This document shows positions 50,340 to 60,419 of a DNA stretch of 64,000 nt, one piece after another. The notes beneath the pieces are model-generated. The model worked only from the letters and a program-made list of their open reading frames with translations, had not been told where the DNA came from and made no database searches. The stretch comes from an uncultured Peptococcaceae bacterium. GTDB lineage: Bacteria > Bacillota > Peptococcia > Peptococcales > Peptococcaceae. The translations under genes were made by a program, and so were the position numbers. Location: NCBI GenBank assembly GCA_947254645.1, contig CAMYDW010000004.1, forward strand, positions 62,001 to 126,000, written 5' to 3'. How positions within the stretch are numbered: the first letter of the stretch is position 1; every line of letters starts with the position of its first letter.

Positions 50340-51205
50340 AATTTATTCGCCGTCCACACAATGAGTTAGAGCGAGATGGACGTAGCGTTGTACAGGTGCA
50401 TAAGGATGACAATGAGCCAGAGAAAACCTGTCCAAATTGCCGAAAATCTGTGCCAGTGAGCCAGTTGTGGGCGAATCTCAATACCTGTAGCTGTGGCCAT
50501 CATTTTCGCTTGTCGGCACGTCAACGCTTGCGCCTGCTGATTGATAAAGATAGCTTTGAAGAACATTTTAAAAATTTGACAGCAGATGATGTCCTGACCT
50601 TTCCAGGCTATCAGCAAAAGCTACAAACAGTGCGCACCGCCACCAATGAGGAGGAAGCAGTTATTTGTGGCACTGCCACCATTGGTGGTGCGCCTTGCTG
50701 CCTTTTTGTGATGGACCCTTATTTTATGATGGGGAGCATGGGGGTGGCTGTTGGCGAAAAAATCGTGCGTCTTTTTGAAATGGCCACTGAACAAAAAATG
50801 CCAGTGGTGGGCTATACCGTATCAGGTGGCGCACGCATGCAAGAGGGCTTGTTTTCGCTGATGCAAATGGCAAAAACCAGTGCGGCAGTGGCTCGTCATA
50901 GCGAGGCAGGGTTGTTTTATCTGCCAGTGATTACCAGCCCAACCATGGGTGGGGTCACTGCCAGCTTCGCCATGGAGGGGGATATTATTCTCGCTGAACC
51001 AGGGGCCATGGTGGGTTTTGCAGGGGCAAGGGTCATTGAACAAACCACCCGCAAATCCTTGCCGAAGGATTTCCAAGGTGCCGAAGCGATGTTGGCCCAT
51101 GGCTTTATTGACGCCATTGTGCCTCGTCAAAAACAAAAGCAAGTAATCAGTCATTTATTGCGACTGCATGGGGAAAGGAGTTTCGATGACTCAAACAGCC
51201 TATGA
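50327..51205 (+). CDS. accD: Acetyl-CoA carboxyltransferase beta subunit
   Basis: 292-aa carboxyltransferase subunit. The N-terminal zinc ribbon has C35-x2-C38, then C54-x1-C56 ([10 protein letters not shown]); most AccD proteins have C-x2-C at the second pair, so this one appears to lack one residue. The crotonase-fold core has [35 protein letters not shown] and [17 protein letters not shown]. The start lies in accC with GGAAGGAAG, and its end overlaps accA by 20 bp. Confidence 0.95.
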   Translation: MALLKFIRRPHNELERDGRSVVQVHKDDNEPEKTCPNCRKSVPVSQLWANLNTCSCGHHFRLSARQRLRLLIDKDSFEEHFKNLTADDVLTFPGYQQKLQTVRTATNEEEAVICGTATIGGAPCCLFVMDPYFMMGSMGVAVGEKIVRLFEMATEQKMPVVGYTVSGGARMQEGLFSLMQMAKTSAAVARHSEAGLFYLPVITSPTMGGVTASFAMEGDIILAEPGAMVGFAGARVIEQTTRKSLPKDFQGAEAMLAHGFIDAIVPRQKQKQVISHLLRLHGERSFDDSNSL

Positions 51206-51992
51206 ACGTGTGAAAATTGCACGGGACAACAAACGACCAACAAGCATTGATTATATCAAGCACCTTTTTGCCGACTTCTTTGAATGCCATGGCGACCGTT
51301 GCTTTGCCGATGATGCTGCCATTATTGGTGGGGTAGCAACCCTTGGTGGCATGCCTGTGACCGTGATTGGCATCGAAAAAGGCCATACTGCAAAAGAGCG
51401 TGCGGCCCGTTCCTTTGGCGCCCCACATCCAGAGGGCTACCGCAAGGCACTGCGATTGATGAAGCAGGCGGAGAAATTTCATCGCCCAGTCATTTGTCTG
51501 GTGGATACCTCTGGGGCTTATTGTGGTATCGGTGCTGAAGAGCGTGGCCAAGGCCAAGCCATCGCCGAAAATCTTTTGGCCATGTCGACCTTAAAGGTAC
51601 CTATTATTTCTATTTTAATCGGTGAAGGAGGAAGTGGTGGTGCCCTCGCTCTTGGCGTGGCAGACCGTGTATGGATGCTGGAAAATGCCATTTATTCAGT
51701 GATTTCCCCAGAGGGCTGTGCAAGCATTCTTTGGAAGGATGCCAGCAAGGCCAAGGTGGCAGCAGCTTGTTTGAAGCTCACTGCGCAAGATGCCTACAGT
51801 TATGGGTTTATTGAGGACATTATTTCAGAAAAGCAGCTTGGCAAAGAGTCCTTTTACCACGAATTACAAGAAAAAATGAAAGCAGAAATGGCCCTTCTTT
51901 TGAAGGACACACAGCTATTAGAGAAGCGTTATCAACGTTTTCGTGCTTTTGGTGATAAAGCATTGCAAGAGAATCGGAGGAACAATGCATGA
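51186..51992 (+). CDS. accA: Acetyl-CoA carboxyltransferase alpha subunit
   Basis: 268-aa partner of AccD. Signatures are [71 protein letters not shown] and [17 protein letters not shown] chose the ATG at 51186 after GGAAAGGAG; the frame is open six codons upstream. It is shorter at the N-terminus than the E. coli protein, as in many Bacillota. Its stop overlaps the next start (ATGA). Confidence 0.95.
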   Translation: MTQTAYERVKIARDNKRPTSIDYIKHLFADFFECHGDRCFADDAAIIGGVATLGGMPVTVIGIEKGHTAKERAARSFGAPHPEGYRKALRLMKQAEKFHRPVICLVDTSGAYCGIGAEERGQGQAIAENLLAMSTLKVPIISILIGEGGSGGALALGVADRVWMLENAIYSVISPEGCASILWKDASKAKVAAACLKLTAQDAYSYGFIEDIISEKQLGKESFYHELQEKMKAEMALLLKDTQLLEKRYQRFRAFGDKALQENRRNNA

Positions 51993-53626
51993 ATATGGGT
52001 GCCCAGTTTTTTAAAGAAATTGTCGATACAGAAGGCAAACTCCTGTCTATAGAAGAGAACTACCCAGATCATTTCAACTTTGCTTATGATGTCCTCGATG
52101 TCATGGCAAAAAAAAATCCCACCCAACGTGCATTGGTGTGGTGTAATACAGAAGGTGATGAAAAAATCATTTCCTTTGCCGAATTGTCCCAGTGGAGCAA
52201 TCAAGCAGCAACGGTTTTTCTTGATGCAGGCATCGGCAAGGGAGACCATGTGATTGTGGCTTTAAAGCGTCACTATGAATACTGGATTGTGGCGATGGCA
52301 CTGCACAAGATTGGCGCCGTGATGGTGCCAGTCACCCATATGCTGACCACCGAGGATTGGCTTTATCGCATACATGCTACCAAGGTCAGCGGAATTATTT
52401 GCACCCCTTTTAATCAGGTGCCAATCCATGTGGCCGAGGCCATTGCCGAAGCGACAATCGAGTGCCCTTTATGGACAGTGCAAGCAAGGGTTGATGGCTT
52501 TAGAAATTTTAGTGAGGAGATGATGAGTGCACCCCCACTGTCACAACGGATAGAGAACTTGGCAACAGATGCCATGGTGCTGTATTTTACCTCAGGGACC
52601 ACAGGGCAGCCCAAAGGGGTAATTCACGATTTTACCTACCCTTTGGCGCATTATGTGACTGCCAAATACTGGCAGCAAGTCCAAGAGGGTGGCTTACATT
52701 TTACAGTGGCAGAAACAGGTTGGGCGAAGGCCTCTTGGGGTAAGATGTATGGTCAATGGCTGGCAGGCAGTGCCGTGATGGTGTATGATTTCGACAATTT
52801 TGAGCCAAAACAACTGGCCAATATCATCAACCACTATCAGGTCACCAGCTTTTGTGCGCCACCAACCATTTATCGCTATCTCACACGCAAAGGCACCCCC
52901 GACATACCAAGTGTTCGCACTGTCGTGACGGCAGGGGAGTACCTTAGCCCAGAGGTTTTTGAACGCTTCGAAGCACGCACTGGCCTTTCTCTACAAGCAG
53001 GCTACGGACAAACAGAAACCGCTTTGCTCATTGCCAATTATAAAGGCATGAAGAATCTCGAAGGAAGCTTGGGGCAACCCTCTGCCATGTATGACATCGC
53101 CTTACACGATGACGCTGGCCGACCTGTGGCTCAAGGCGATATTGGCGAAGTGGTGATTATTCCACGAGAAAAAGACCGTCACCCTTTAGGGGTGTTCGCA
53201 GGCTATTTGGACAACCAAGCCCTATATGATCACGTCTGGCGAGGCGGGGTATTCCATACAGGCGATGCCGCGTGGCAAGACGCAGAGGGTTATTACTGGT
53301 TTCATGGACGCTTTGATGATATAATCAAGAGTGGTGGATATCGAATTGGTCCCTCTGAAATTGAACACGTTTTAGAAAAGCACCCAGCAGTCTTAGAATG
53401 CTGCGTCATTGGCGTGCCTGATGCTTTGCGTGGGCAAGCCATCAAGGCCTTCATCGTGCTCAATCAAGGCTATGAGGAAAGCCCAGCCTTAGAAAAGCAC
53501 ATCAAAGAAGCATGCAATAGTCAATTGGCTGAATACAAATGGCTGCGTCAAATCGCCTTTGTAGAGGCCTTGCCAAAAACCATCAGTGGAAAAATTCGAA
53601 CCTCTACCCTAAAGAATCAACAGTAA
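51989..53626 (+). CDS. AMP-forming acyl-CoA synthetase (medium-chain type)
   Basis: 545-aa adenylate-forming ligase. The AMP site is [42 protein letters not shown] and [20 protein letters not shown] follow, with the C-terminal catalytic Lys in [13 protein letters not shown]. The layout, with [16 protein letters not shown], is that of medium-chain acyl-CoA synthetases. It converts free fatty or carboxylic acids to acyl-CoA. It is coupled to accA (ATGA overlap, GGAGGA upstream), which is an unusual place; it may feed imported acids or primer carboxylic acids into synthesis, or make the acyl-CoA ligand of the TetR protein encoded next. Confidence 0.9.
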   Translation: MNMGAQFFKEIVDTEGKLLSIEENYPDHFNFAYDVLDVMAKKNPTQRALVWCNTEGDEKIISFAELSQWSNQAATVFLDAGIGKGDHVIVALKRHYEYWIVAMALHKIGAVMVPVTHMLTTEDWLYRIHATKVSGIICTPFNQVPIHVAEAIAEATIECPLWTVQARVDGFRNFSEEMMSAPPLSQRIENLATDAMVLYFTSGTTGQPKGVIHDFTYPLAHYVTAKYWQQVQEGGLHFTVAETGWAKASWGKMYGQWLAGSAVMVYDFDNFEPKQLANIINHYQVTSFCAPPTIYRYLTRKGTPDIPSVRTVVTAGEYLSPEVFERFEARTGLSLQAGYGQTETALLIANYKGMKNLEGSLGQPSAMYDIALHDDAGRPVAQGDIGEVVIIPREKDRHPLGVFAGYLDNQALYDHVWRGGVFHTGDAAWQDAEGYYWFHGRFDDIIKSGGYRIGPSEIEHVLEKHPAVLECCVIGVPDALRGQAIKAFIVLNQGYEESPALEKHIKEACNSQLAEYKWLRQIAFVEALPKTISGKIRTSTLKNQQ

Positions 53627-53659
53627 ACCCTTTAAATTTAGTGATAGAGAGGACAAAGC

Positions 53660-54247
53660 ATGGCAGAACGTCAAAGTAAATCTCGTCAAAATAGTAGACG
53701 GCAAGACTTGCTTGAAGCAGGTATCAAAGAAATCAACGAAAATGGCGTGGCACATTTTTCGATACGTCGTGTCGCAAATGCCTGCGGCGTTTCTTGTGCT
53801 GCCCCAGCACGACATTTTGGTGATCGCAAGGGCTTCCTAGAAGCAATCATTGAATATGTGAATCAAACATGGCGTGACCAGCAGCTAGAAATTTTGAGCC
53901 AGTGCCAAGGAGATACCAGAGAAAAAATATTGAGAATCAGTGTGGCCTATGCGCAATTTCTCATTGAACGCCCTCATTTTCGTTCTATCCTCATGCTAAA
54001 GGATAAAGATTTTGACAACGTGTATCATCGTATTTCAGGAGAGCTCAGCAGCATCACCCAAGTGCTCGCTAAGCAATATTTAGAAGAAACCAATATGCCT
54101 CCAGAGGTCTTTAAACGCAAGCTCTATGTGGTGCGCTCCTTGATTTTCGGCGCCTCTCTGCTTGTGGACAACGGAGAGATTGAATACGATGAACAATTCT
54201 TATCAATGGTACGTGACAGCATTGATCGAGAATTTGATTTACCATAA
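53660..54247 (+). CDS. TetR-family transcriptional regulator, likely of the FASII operon
   Basis: 195-aa TetR-type repressor. The N-terminal DNA-binding domain (about residues 12-60) has HFSIRRVANACGVSCAAPARHF as its helix-turn-helix; the rest is a helical ligand domain of no clear subfamily. The start has GAGAGG upstream, 33 bp after the synthetase gene, so it is part of the operon. Together with the 41-bp palindrome at the operon promoter this suggests autoregulation, with acyl-CoA or acyl-ACP as the probable ligand. This is inference from context. Confidence 0.85.
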   Translation: MAERQSKSRQNSRRQDLLEAGIKEINENGVAHFSIRRVANACGVSCAAPARHFGDRKGFLEAIIEYVNQTWRDQQLEILSQCQGDTREKILRISVAYAQFLIERPHFRSILMLKDKDFDNVYHRISGELSSITQVLAKQYLEETNMPPEVFKRKLYVVRSLIFGASLLVDNGEIEYDEQFLSMVRDSIDREFDLP

Positions 54248-54285
54248 AAAAAGACGACTTTCATTATCGAAAGTCGTCTTTTTTT
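54246..54285. terminator. Bidirectional terminator of the FASII operon and tRNA-Leu
   Basis: A 17-bp stem (54246-54262 with 54269-54285, core GACGACTTTC) with A and T ends. It begins inside the TetR stop codon and ends one base before the tRNA 3' end. Confidence 0.93.
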
Positions 54286-54286
54286 A

Positions 54287-54368
54287 TGCGGATGAAGGGA
54301 CTTGAACCCATACGCCTTGCGGCATGCGCACCTGAAACGCACGCGTCTGCCTATTCCGCCACATCCGC
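54287..54368 (-). tRNA. tRNA-Leu (anticodon CAG)
   Basis: On the minus strand an 82-nt class II tRNA folds with acceptor stem GCGGATG/CATCCGC and discriminator A, a D-arm AATAGGCAGAC, an anticodon loop TTCAGGT (anticodon CAG, 54332-54334), a long variable arm (GCCGCAAGGC) and T-arm GGGTTCAAGTCCC. The 3' CCA is not encoded. It reads CUG leucine codons. Confidence 0.96.
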
Positions 54369-54383
54369 ATAAAATACCCTATT

Positions 54384-54413
54384 ATGATACCCTTTGTAGA
54401 AAAGATTTGTCAA
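54384..54413 (-). promoter_or_regulatory. Promoter of tRNA-Leu
   Basis: On the minus strand a perfect TTGACA (54408-54413) and TATCAT (54384-54389) are 18 bp apart, 16 bp before the tRNA. Confidence 0.7.
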
Positions 54414-54415
54414 TA

Positions 54416-54452
54416 GAAAAAAGATAAGCACCCTTGAAAAAGAGTGCTTATC
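54416..54452 (-). terminator. Terminator of the interrupted glycosidase gene
   Basis: GATAAGCAC with GTGCTTATC (plus an inner CTT/AAG pairing) and, on the minus strand, a T run after it. Confidence 0.85.
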
Positions 54453-54461
54453 GTTCAGATG

Positions 54462-56168
54462 CTATTTGTCAGAAATATAGACACTGCGTTCAGAAGCAAC
54501 CCAATCAATATTCAAGTCAAGTCCTTCAGCAATAGAACGAACTGGTGCGAAAGAACGGCTGTTGCGAATGATAACAGGTGCAACGGCGGTGTTTTTTACC
54601 CCGTTCTTTATAAAGGTGGTATCATCTGGACGGAATAAAAGATTGATGTTGTCGCGATTGACAATAACGGTACGTGTATCATTATCCCAATCGACTTTGG
54701 AGCGAACAGCTTCCCCTACATAGCGCACTGGTAAATAGGTGCGGTCATTGTAGATGAAAGGTGGTTCTGGTGTGTCAACTTTTTGACCGTTGTAATAAAT
54801 GGTCAACGGTTTCACATCGCCAATGCTCACTGTTTTGTTGACTGATTGAACGGTTCTGCCATCATGGCCACAGAAATCCGCTTTCAAGGTGACTTCTTGA
54901 CCTGCCCACTTGGAGAAATCAATGTCTACTTCAAAGGTTGGGAAATCAGCTTGTGCCACATATTCTCCATTGACATAGTAAGCCACATGGTGAATCCAAT
55001 TGTTGACATCATTGGCATAAGCAGAGATTCTTTCCACCCCTGTCTTTAATTTTACGTTGGAAACTTTTTCGTAGTAGATATCACTAACGCCACCATTAAC
55101 GGTGTTGCTGAGATAGTAAGGGTCGGCAACAGCGCTCTTGTATGCGGCAAGCACCTCTGGTACATCGGTGATTTGACCATGTACCCAGCGATCCTTTTCT
55201 TCGTTTTTACTCCAATAGACAATCATCTTGAGGTTTGGATAGCGACGTGCAGCCCCTGCATAAAAGCGTTGGATTTCATAAGCCGCTGTGCCAGCCAAAG
55301 TGACTGCTTGGCTGCCTTCTACGTTAGGGAGGGCAGCCCCTTCTGTGATATAGATTGGCTTTTTGCTGCCATAGCTATCATAGATTTCACGGAAACGGTC
55401 TATCCAGGTATTGCCCTGTGTTGGTGCACCATTGGCTTTGTAAGGTGGATAGCTGGATACCCCAACCCAATCGACATATTGGTCGCCAGGATAGTAAGGG
55501 TGTTCATCGCCAATCGGATAGTCGTTTGGACACCAGCACATGGCAACATTTGGGGCTTCTCTGTGCATAATGTCAGCGACCATGCGGAACTTTTCTTTGT
55601 AAATTTCTGGACCAGCAGCATACCATGGTGCAGAAGGGTCATTAAATTCGCTATTGAAACGGAGGAATACAGGGACGTTGATTTCACGGGCTTCCTTAGC
55701 GAATTAATGGAGGTAAGCTGTGTCATTAAAATTGGCCATATCAAATACTTCTAAACCAATTTGGAAAGCTTTGTTACCAAGCTTTTTGGATTCATTGTAA
55801 TAAGATTTGTAGTGGGCAAAGCTTTGTGTGTGGGGATTATTTGGTCCGCGGTAGTGCAAGTACAAGAGATAATTGGCATGGTCACGACCAAGCACTGGGG
55901 CAGTGGTATGAACAAACCATCTGTGTTTTTCAGGACCAGCCATGATATCATTCAGAACTGGATCTCCTTCCGCAAAAATACCGAGATAAGAGCCAGTCTT
56001 AGGTTCAAATTTTGCCCCATGATAGAATTTATCCCCAGCTTCAGAAGATGGACGCTCTACATAAACGTCATATTCAGTGTATGTTGGTGAGGCAAAAGCA
56101 GGTGTCAGTGTACAAAAAAAGCTTGTTATCGCAGCGAGTGCCACGATTTTTTTGAATGACTTTTTCAA
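54462..56168 (-). pseudogene. Secreted GH26-like glycosidase with stalk domain, interrupted by an in-frame TAA
   Basis: One frame of 568 codons, broken only by TAA at codon 155 (55704-55706). Signal peptide MKKSFKKIVALAAITSFFCT with a TTG start (56168) after GGGAGGG. Codons 156-430 look like a TIM-barrel glycosidase of the GH26 kind: VPVFLRFNSEFND (Glu174, possible acid/base) and PIYITEGAAL (Glu276, possible nucleophile). The C-terminal 130 codons are a copper-amine-oxidase-N-like domain (NDRTYLPVRYVGEAV, NSRSFAPVRSIAEGL). The stop removes both catalytic Glu. Both sides remain well-formed, so the mutation is recent, a read error, or read through. An internal ATG at 55583 would lack the signal peptide. 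Confidence 0.75.
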
Positions 56169-56612
56169 ATAAAACCCTCCCTATTAAAAAATCTATCATG
56201 CAAATAATGAGCAATTTGTGACGATAAAGACTGTCTCCTTTTCCAGCAATCGTTCAGCCTGCTGATTATATGATGGTCAACGTAAAAAATAAATTGTCTT
56301 TAAAAAGTAACAATAAAAGATATTTAACATAAATACACAATGGTTGTATATAAAAATCAATATATTTTCCAAAGTAGTTCCCTTTGTTTTATGTAAAATA
56401 GGTGCTATTATCTGAAAATCAAGCAACATTTGTCATCAAATTCACAAATATGTCAATGAAACTAATATATATCTTCTATCCGACCCATTTGGTGTTCCTT
56501 TATTTGTTGGGGGTGCTTCTCTAAGAAGGCGCAGTTTCGATTGGGTGATCAGCGCATAAAAAAGTACCGACCACTCCTTGTTCATCAAGGGTGGTCGGTA
56601 CTTTTTGTTTTT
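56169..56612. other. Long AT-rich intergenic region
   Basis: No supported gene. Near the glycosidase start, ATTATA at 56265-56270 (TATAAT on the minus strand) may be its -10 box, with no good -35. A 24-codon hydrophobic ORF (56450-56524) lacks a ribosome binding site. The recR-side terminator occupies 56558-56606. Confidence 0.6.
56558..56606. terminator. Terminator after recR
   Basis: AAAGTACCGACCAC pairs with GTGGTCGGTACTTT (CAAGG/CCTTG extension with a bulge), with A and T ends. It ends the minus-strand recR transcript and could act both ways. Confidence 0.9.
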
Positions 56613-57218
56613 TTAAAGTTTAATATCGGTTCTGCCTTCGATGGCACGTGAAAGGGTGGTATGGTCTGCATACTTAATGTCTGCACCAGCAGACAACCCT
56701 TGGGCGATGCGTGTCAGGCGTAGGTTGCGATTTTGTAAGCGACCAATCAAATACAGGGCAGTTGCTTCTCCTTCCACACTTGGGTTGATGGCGAGCATGA
56801 CTTCTTCGATAGGCTCTTGCTCAAGGCGTGTCATCAATTCTTCGATGTGGAGCTGGCTTGGGCCAATGCCATCCATGGGGCTGATTTTGCCACCTAGGAC
56901 GTGGTAGAGCCCATTATAAGCGCCACTCTGCTCAATGGCGATGATATCACGTGCTTCTTCAACAATACACAAGCGATGAGGATCTCGCTTGCTGCTTTTG
57001 CAGATGGGGCAAAAGGTTTCGTCTGTTAAGTTAAAGCAACGCTGGCAATGATGAATGCTGTGTCTGCCATGGTAGATTGCTTTTGCAAGGATGTCGCTTT
57101 CTTCGGTCGGTGCTTGTAAAAGATGATAGGTTAATCGTTCTGCACCACGGCGACTAATCCCAGGCAGGCGCGCCAAGGCATCAATCATATTGCCGATGGC
57201 GTCTTGGTATTTTGCCAT
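56613..57218 (-). CDS. recR: Recombination mediator protein RecR
   Basis: 201-aa RecR, which with RecO and RecF loads RecA on gapped DNA. An N-terminal helix-hairpin-helix (DALARLPGISRRGAERLTYH), a zinc motif CQRCFNLTDETFCPIC and a Toprim domain (LCIVEEARDIIAIEQSG, LAINPSVEGEATALYL) are in order. Length is normal. Start and stop of the upstream gene overlap by one base (TAATG), so it is coupled to ybaB. Confidence 0.96.
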   Translation of the reverse strand: MAKYQDAIGNMIDALARLPGISRRGAERLTYHLLQAPTEESDILAKAIYHGRHSIHHCQRCFNLTDETFCPICKSSKRDPHRLCIVEEARDIIAIEQSGAYNGLYHVLGGKISPMDGIGPSQLHIEELMTRLEQEPIEEVMLAINPSVEGEATALYLIGRLQNRNLRLTRIAQGLSAGADIKYADHTTLSRAIEGRTDIKL

Positions 57219-57532
57219 TAGAACATCCCGCCAGGCATTTTCAATCCTTTTGTCAGGCTTCCCATGCGTTCTTCTGATAATTTGCTTGCACGATTCATTG
57301 CATCATTGGTTGCTGCAACAATGAGATCGCAAAGCATATCCACATCTTCTGGGTCAACGACTTCAGGGTCGAGGGTGATGCCGAGCATTTGGTTTGCACC
57401 GTTGACAGTCACTTTTACCACGCCGCCGCCAGCAGTCCCTTCAACAGGGGTTTGTGCCAATTCTTCTTGTAATTTTGCCATATCACGTTGCATTTTTTGC
57501 ATTTCTTTCATCATTTTTTGCATATTAGCCAT
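57218..57532 (-). CDS. YbaB/EbfC family nucleoid-associated protein
   Basis: 104-aa small DNA-binding protein. A long N-terminal helix rich in Met, Lys and Gln ([20 protein letters not shown]) precedes the core [20 protein letters not shown] and [25 protein letters not shown]. It forms tweezer-like dimers that bind DNA. The start has AGGAGG. It lies between dnaX and recR, a very widely kept gene order. Confidence 0.94.
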   Translation of the reverse strand: MANMQKMMKEMQKMQRDMAKLQEELAQTPVEGTAGGGVVKVTVNGANQMLGITLDPEVVDPEDVDMLCDLIVAATNDAMNRASKLSEERMGSLTKGLKMPGGMF

Positions 57533-57544
57533 AGTGGGCCTCCT

Positions 57545-59119
57545 TTATTCATTATCCTTTATCACAATAGGAACATCATCGCCAAGCATTTCACGCAAGC
57601 TTGCCACCAAATCCTTTTCAGGGGCTTTTGGCGCAGGCGGTTCTTGGTCGATGGTGCAATTTAGCTTCACAATGCCATCATAATATTGACCAATGGCTTC
57701 TTTGAGTAGGTTGCTGTTTTCCTCCTCACGCATTTGTTGATGGTGAAAGGTGTATTCTTCGGGAAAACGCAATTCTAAGGTACGATTTTCAAAATTTATA
57801 ATCTTTGCTGGCAACAGAAAGGCATGGACGCGCATGCTTTTTTGCTTCACCACATCGAGAATGTCCTGCCAGTGCTCGGCAATGACCGTAGGATCTTGGT
57901 CGTTCATTGGGGGTTCTTCAGCGGCATGTTCTTCCACTGGGGCAACCGTTGATTTGGCTGGTGGCGGTGCAATGGATGGCTTTTGCACCTTTTGAGGGGC
58001 AGCAGGTGCTGTTCTCACAGGTGCTGGAGTGTCGATGGCTGGTGCATGGAGTAGGAGCATCAGCTCTACCAAGGCCAATTCCAGCACCAACTCGGTGTCT
58101 GGGGCCAGTCGCATTTCACGCTCTGCTTCGGCCATCTTCTTCATCATGGCTTCAATCTTGCCGATGGAGAGTTTGCTTGCCTGTTCTTTGAGGGTGGCGA
58201 TATCCACCACTTCTGCTTGAGGGTGATTGACACGTATCAGTAGGAGATGGCGCAAATGGTCAATCACCATGCGAATGAAGGCCACCGCATCGGTGCCGCT
58301 ATTGAGTACTTCCTCCACAATATCAAAGAGCCTTGGGTAATCATTGTCAATCAAGGCATCCATAAGGGCGTAAAGCTTTTCGTCCTCCACGCCGCCAATC
58401 ATCTGAACCACGGCTTCACGTTCAATATGATTGCCAGTATAGGCAATCGTTTGGTCGAGAAGGCTGATGGCATCACGCATCCCACCAGTGGCACTGCGTG
58501 CAATCAAGGTGACGGCGTCTTCGGTGATGTCGATGTTTTCCTTTTCGGCAATGGCACGCAAATGGGTTTTTAATACCGCTGTGCTGATTTTATGGAAATC
58601 AAAACGCTGGGTACGAGACAAGACGGTTTTTGGAACCTTTTGTGGGTCGGTTGTTGCCAGAATAAAAAGCACATGGGCAGGAGGCTCTTCAAGGGTCTTT
58701 AGTAACGCATTGAATGCCTCTGTTGTCAACATGTGCACTTCGTCAATAATATAGACTTTTCTCTTGCCCATGCTTGGTGCAAAACGCACTTGCTCGCGAA
58801 TGTTTCGGATTTCGTCGATGCCTCGATTGGACGCTGCGTCAATTTCGATGACATCGAGAAAACGGTCGTCGTTGATGGCACGACAGACTTCGCATTTGTT
58901 GCAAGGCTCGCCATTTTGAGGATCGAGGCAATTCACTGCCTTGGCAAGAATTTTTGATGTACTGGTTTTGCCAGTGCCTCGTGGCCCACAAAAAAGATAA
59001 GCGTGCGCCAAGCGATTGGATTGGAGGGCGTTGATGAGCGTTTTTGAAATACTATCTTGTCCAACCAATGCCGAAAAGGTTTGTGGACGATAGACACGAT
59101 ACAAGGCTTGATAGCTCAT
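57545..59119 (-). CDS. dnaX: DNA polymerase III subunit gamma/tau
   Basis: 524-aa clamp-loader ATPase. Walker A GPRGTGKT (45-52), zinc ligands C64, C73, C76 and C79, Walker B VYIIDEVHML and the SRC-like LSRTQRFDF are visible. A Pro/Ala-rich linker (about 375-420) leads to a C-terminal tau domain of about 100 residues, so the full tau form is present. No slippery A-run for gamma frameshifting was noticed. The start has AAGGAGG. It starts 22 bp after pgi with no terminator between. Confidence 0.95.
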   Translation of the reverse strand: MSYQALYRVYRPQTFSALVGQDSISKTLINALQSNRLAHAYLFCGPRGTGKTSTSKILAKAVNCLDPQNGEPCNKCEVCRAINDDRFLDVIEIDAASNRGIDEIRNIREQVRFAPSMGKRKVYIIDEVHMLTTEAFNALLKTLEEPPAHVLFILATTDPQKVPKTVLSRTQRFDFHKISTAVLKTHLRAIAEKENIDITEDAVTLIARSATGGMRDAISLLDQTIAYTGNHIEREAVVQMIGGVEDEKLYALMDALIDNDYPRLFDIVEEVLNSGTDAVAFIRMVIDHLRHLLLIRVNHPQAEVVDIATLKEQASKLSIGKIEAMMKKMAEAEREMRLAPDTELVLELALVELMLLLHAPAIDTPAPVRTAPAAPQKVQKPSIAPPPAKSTVAPVEEHAAEEPPMNDQDPTVIAEHWQDILDVVKQKSMRVHAFLLPAKIINFENRTLELRFPEEYTFHHQQMREEENSNLLKEAIGQYYDGIVKLNCTIDQEPPAPKAPEKDLVASLREMLGDDVPIVIKDNE

Positions 59120-59141
59120 GTCATGGCCTCCTTATAAATAA

Positions 59142-60419
59142 TTACGCTTTTGCCCCATTGATGATGGAGCTGATGCGATTTTTTAATTGGGTTTTGTAGC
59201 CTTCTACACCAGGTTGGGTAAATGGGTCTACCCCAGTGAGATAGCAGCTCATGGCACAGGCTTTTTCAAAGAAATACACCATCTCGCCAAAGGTGAAGGC
59301 TGAAATTTCAGAGACCTTGAGGAGAATGTTTGGGGTATTGTTGTCTTGATGGGCAATGCAAACACTGTTTCGGATGATGTCATTGAGACAGTGTAAGCTG
59401 GTGCAGGTGCCTGCAGCGCCATTTGGAATGGTGATGGTATCTTCAATATTTTCGATGAAAATAATGGTTTCGATAAAGTCTTGGCGACCTTCTTGAAGGA
59501 ATTGTCCCAAGGAATGGAGGTCGGTGGTCATTTGCATGGCCGCTGGAAAGAGGCCTTTGCCATCTTTGCATTCGCTTTCTGCAAATAACTGACGCAACCA
59601 TTCTGTGAAATAGAGAAGATTGCCTTCATATACTTCAAAAATTTCCATACGCTTGCCAGACAACCCTTGCAAATAACGCGTTGCTGCATATTGATAGCAG
59701 TCGTTATATTCTAGGCGTGGGTCCATGGCCATGGTTGCAGCCTGACGTGCGCCACGAATAATGCCTTTGATATCAATCCCTGCCACTGCCAAAGGAAATA
59801 GCCCAACAGCAGTGAGAACAGAATAGCGTCCACCAATATTTGATGGAATATGGAAATGTTTGTAGCCGCTTTCAACGGCTTCAACGTGTAATTGCCCTTT
59901 TTCAGGGTCTGTAATGACATAGATATGATCCTTGGCTGCCTCGCCATAACGCTTCTCGAGACTTTGCTTCATGATGGAAAAAATGACATTTGGTTCAGTG
60001 GTATTGCCAGACTTACTGACCATGCAAATGCAAATTTCCTCATTTGGATCATCAAACAATGTCATGAGATTGTTGTAATATGCAGAACTGAGATGGTGCC
60101 CCGCAAAAATAATACGTGGATTGCCAAGGGTGCCGTCTTTTTCAAAAGGAGAGCATAACAAGCTGGTACCAGCAATGGTACCTAAATAAGAGCCACCAAT
60201 ACCGATGACGACAAAGGTGGTGCAACGACTGCGTATATGCTCCGCTTCAGTGATGATGGTATCTAAATACTCCTCGGTTATTTGAAAGGGATAGTCGACC
60301 CAGCCACACATGAGATCAGGATGGTGATGTAATCTTTCATGTATTTCAGCGACACGTGCGCTCAACCCGGCGTTCACTAAATTTGTATGAGAATATGTAA
60401 AATCCGCTTGAATTGTCAA
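59142..60419 (-). CDS. pgi: Glucose-6-phosphate isomerase
   Basis: 425-aa phosphoglucose isomerase, second step of glycolysis. VVIGIGGSYLG and CMVSKSGNTTEPNV form the phosphate-binding SIS fold, and GLFPAAMQMTTDLHSLGQF and GVDPFTQPGVEGYK are isomerase signatures. The frame is open further upstream, inside the neighbouring gene. The best start is the TTG at 60419, about 10 nt after AAAGGAGG, which shares TTGA with the stop of the phosphohexomutase gene. No in-frame ATG is better placed. Confidence 0.92.
   Translation of the reverse strand: MTIQADFTYSHTNLVNAGLSARVAEIHERLHHHPDLMCGWVDYPFQITEEYLDTIITEAEHIRSRCTTFVVIGIGGSYLGTIAGTSLLCSPFEKDGTLGNPRIIFAGHHLSSAYYNNLMTLFDDPNEEICICMVSKSGNTTEPNVIFSIMKQSLEKRYGEAAKDHIYVITDPEKGQLHVEAVESGYKHFHIPSNIGGRYSVLTAVGLFPLAVAGIDIKGIIRGARQAATMAMDPRLEYNDCYQYAATRYLQGLSGKRMEIFEVYEGNLLYFTEWLRQLFAESECKDGKGLFPAAMQMTTDLHSLGQFLQEGRQDFIETIIFIENIEDTITIPNGAAGTCTSLHCLNDIIRNSVCIAHQDNNTPNILLKVSEISAFTFGEMVYFFEKACAMSCYLTGVDPFTQPGVEGYKTQLKNRISSIINGAKA

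Noticed and set aside
56450..56524. 24-codon hydrophobic ORF in the recR-glycosidase gap
   Set aside because: The predicted peptide resembles a small membrane peptide, but there is no ribosome binding site and no other support.
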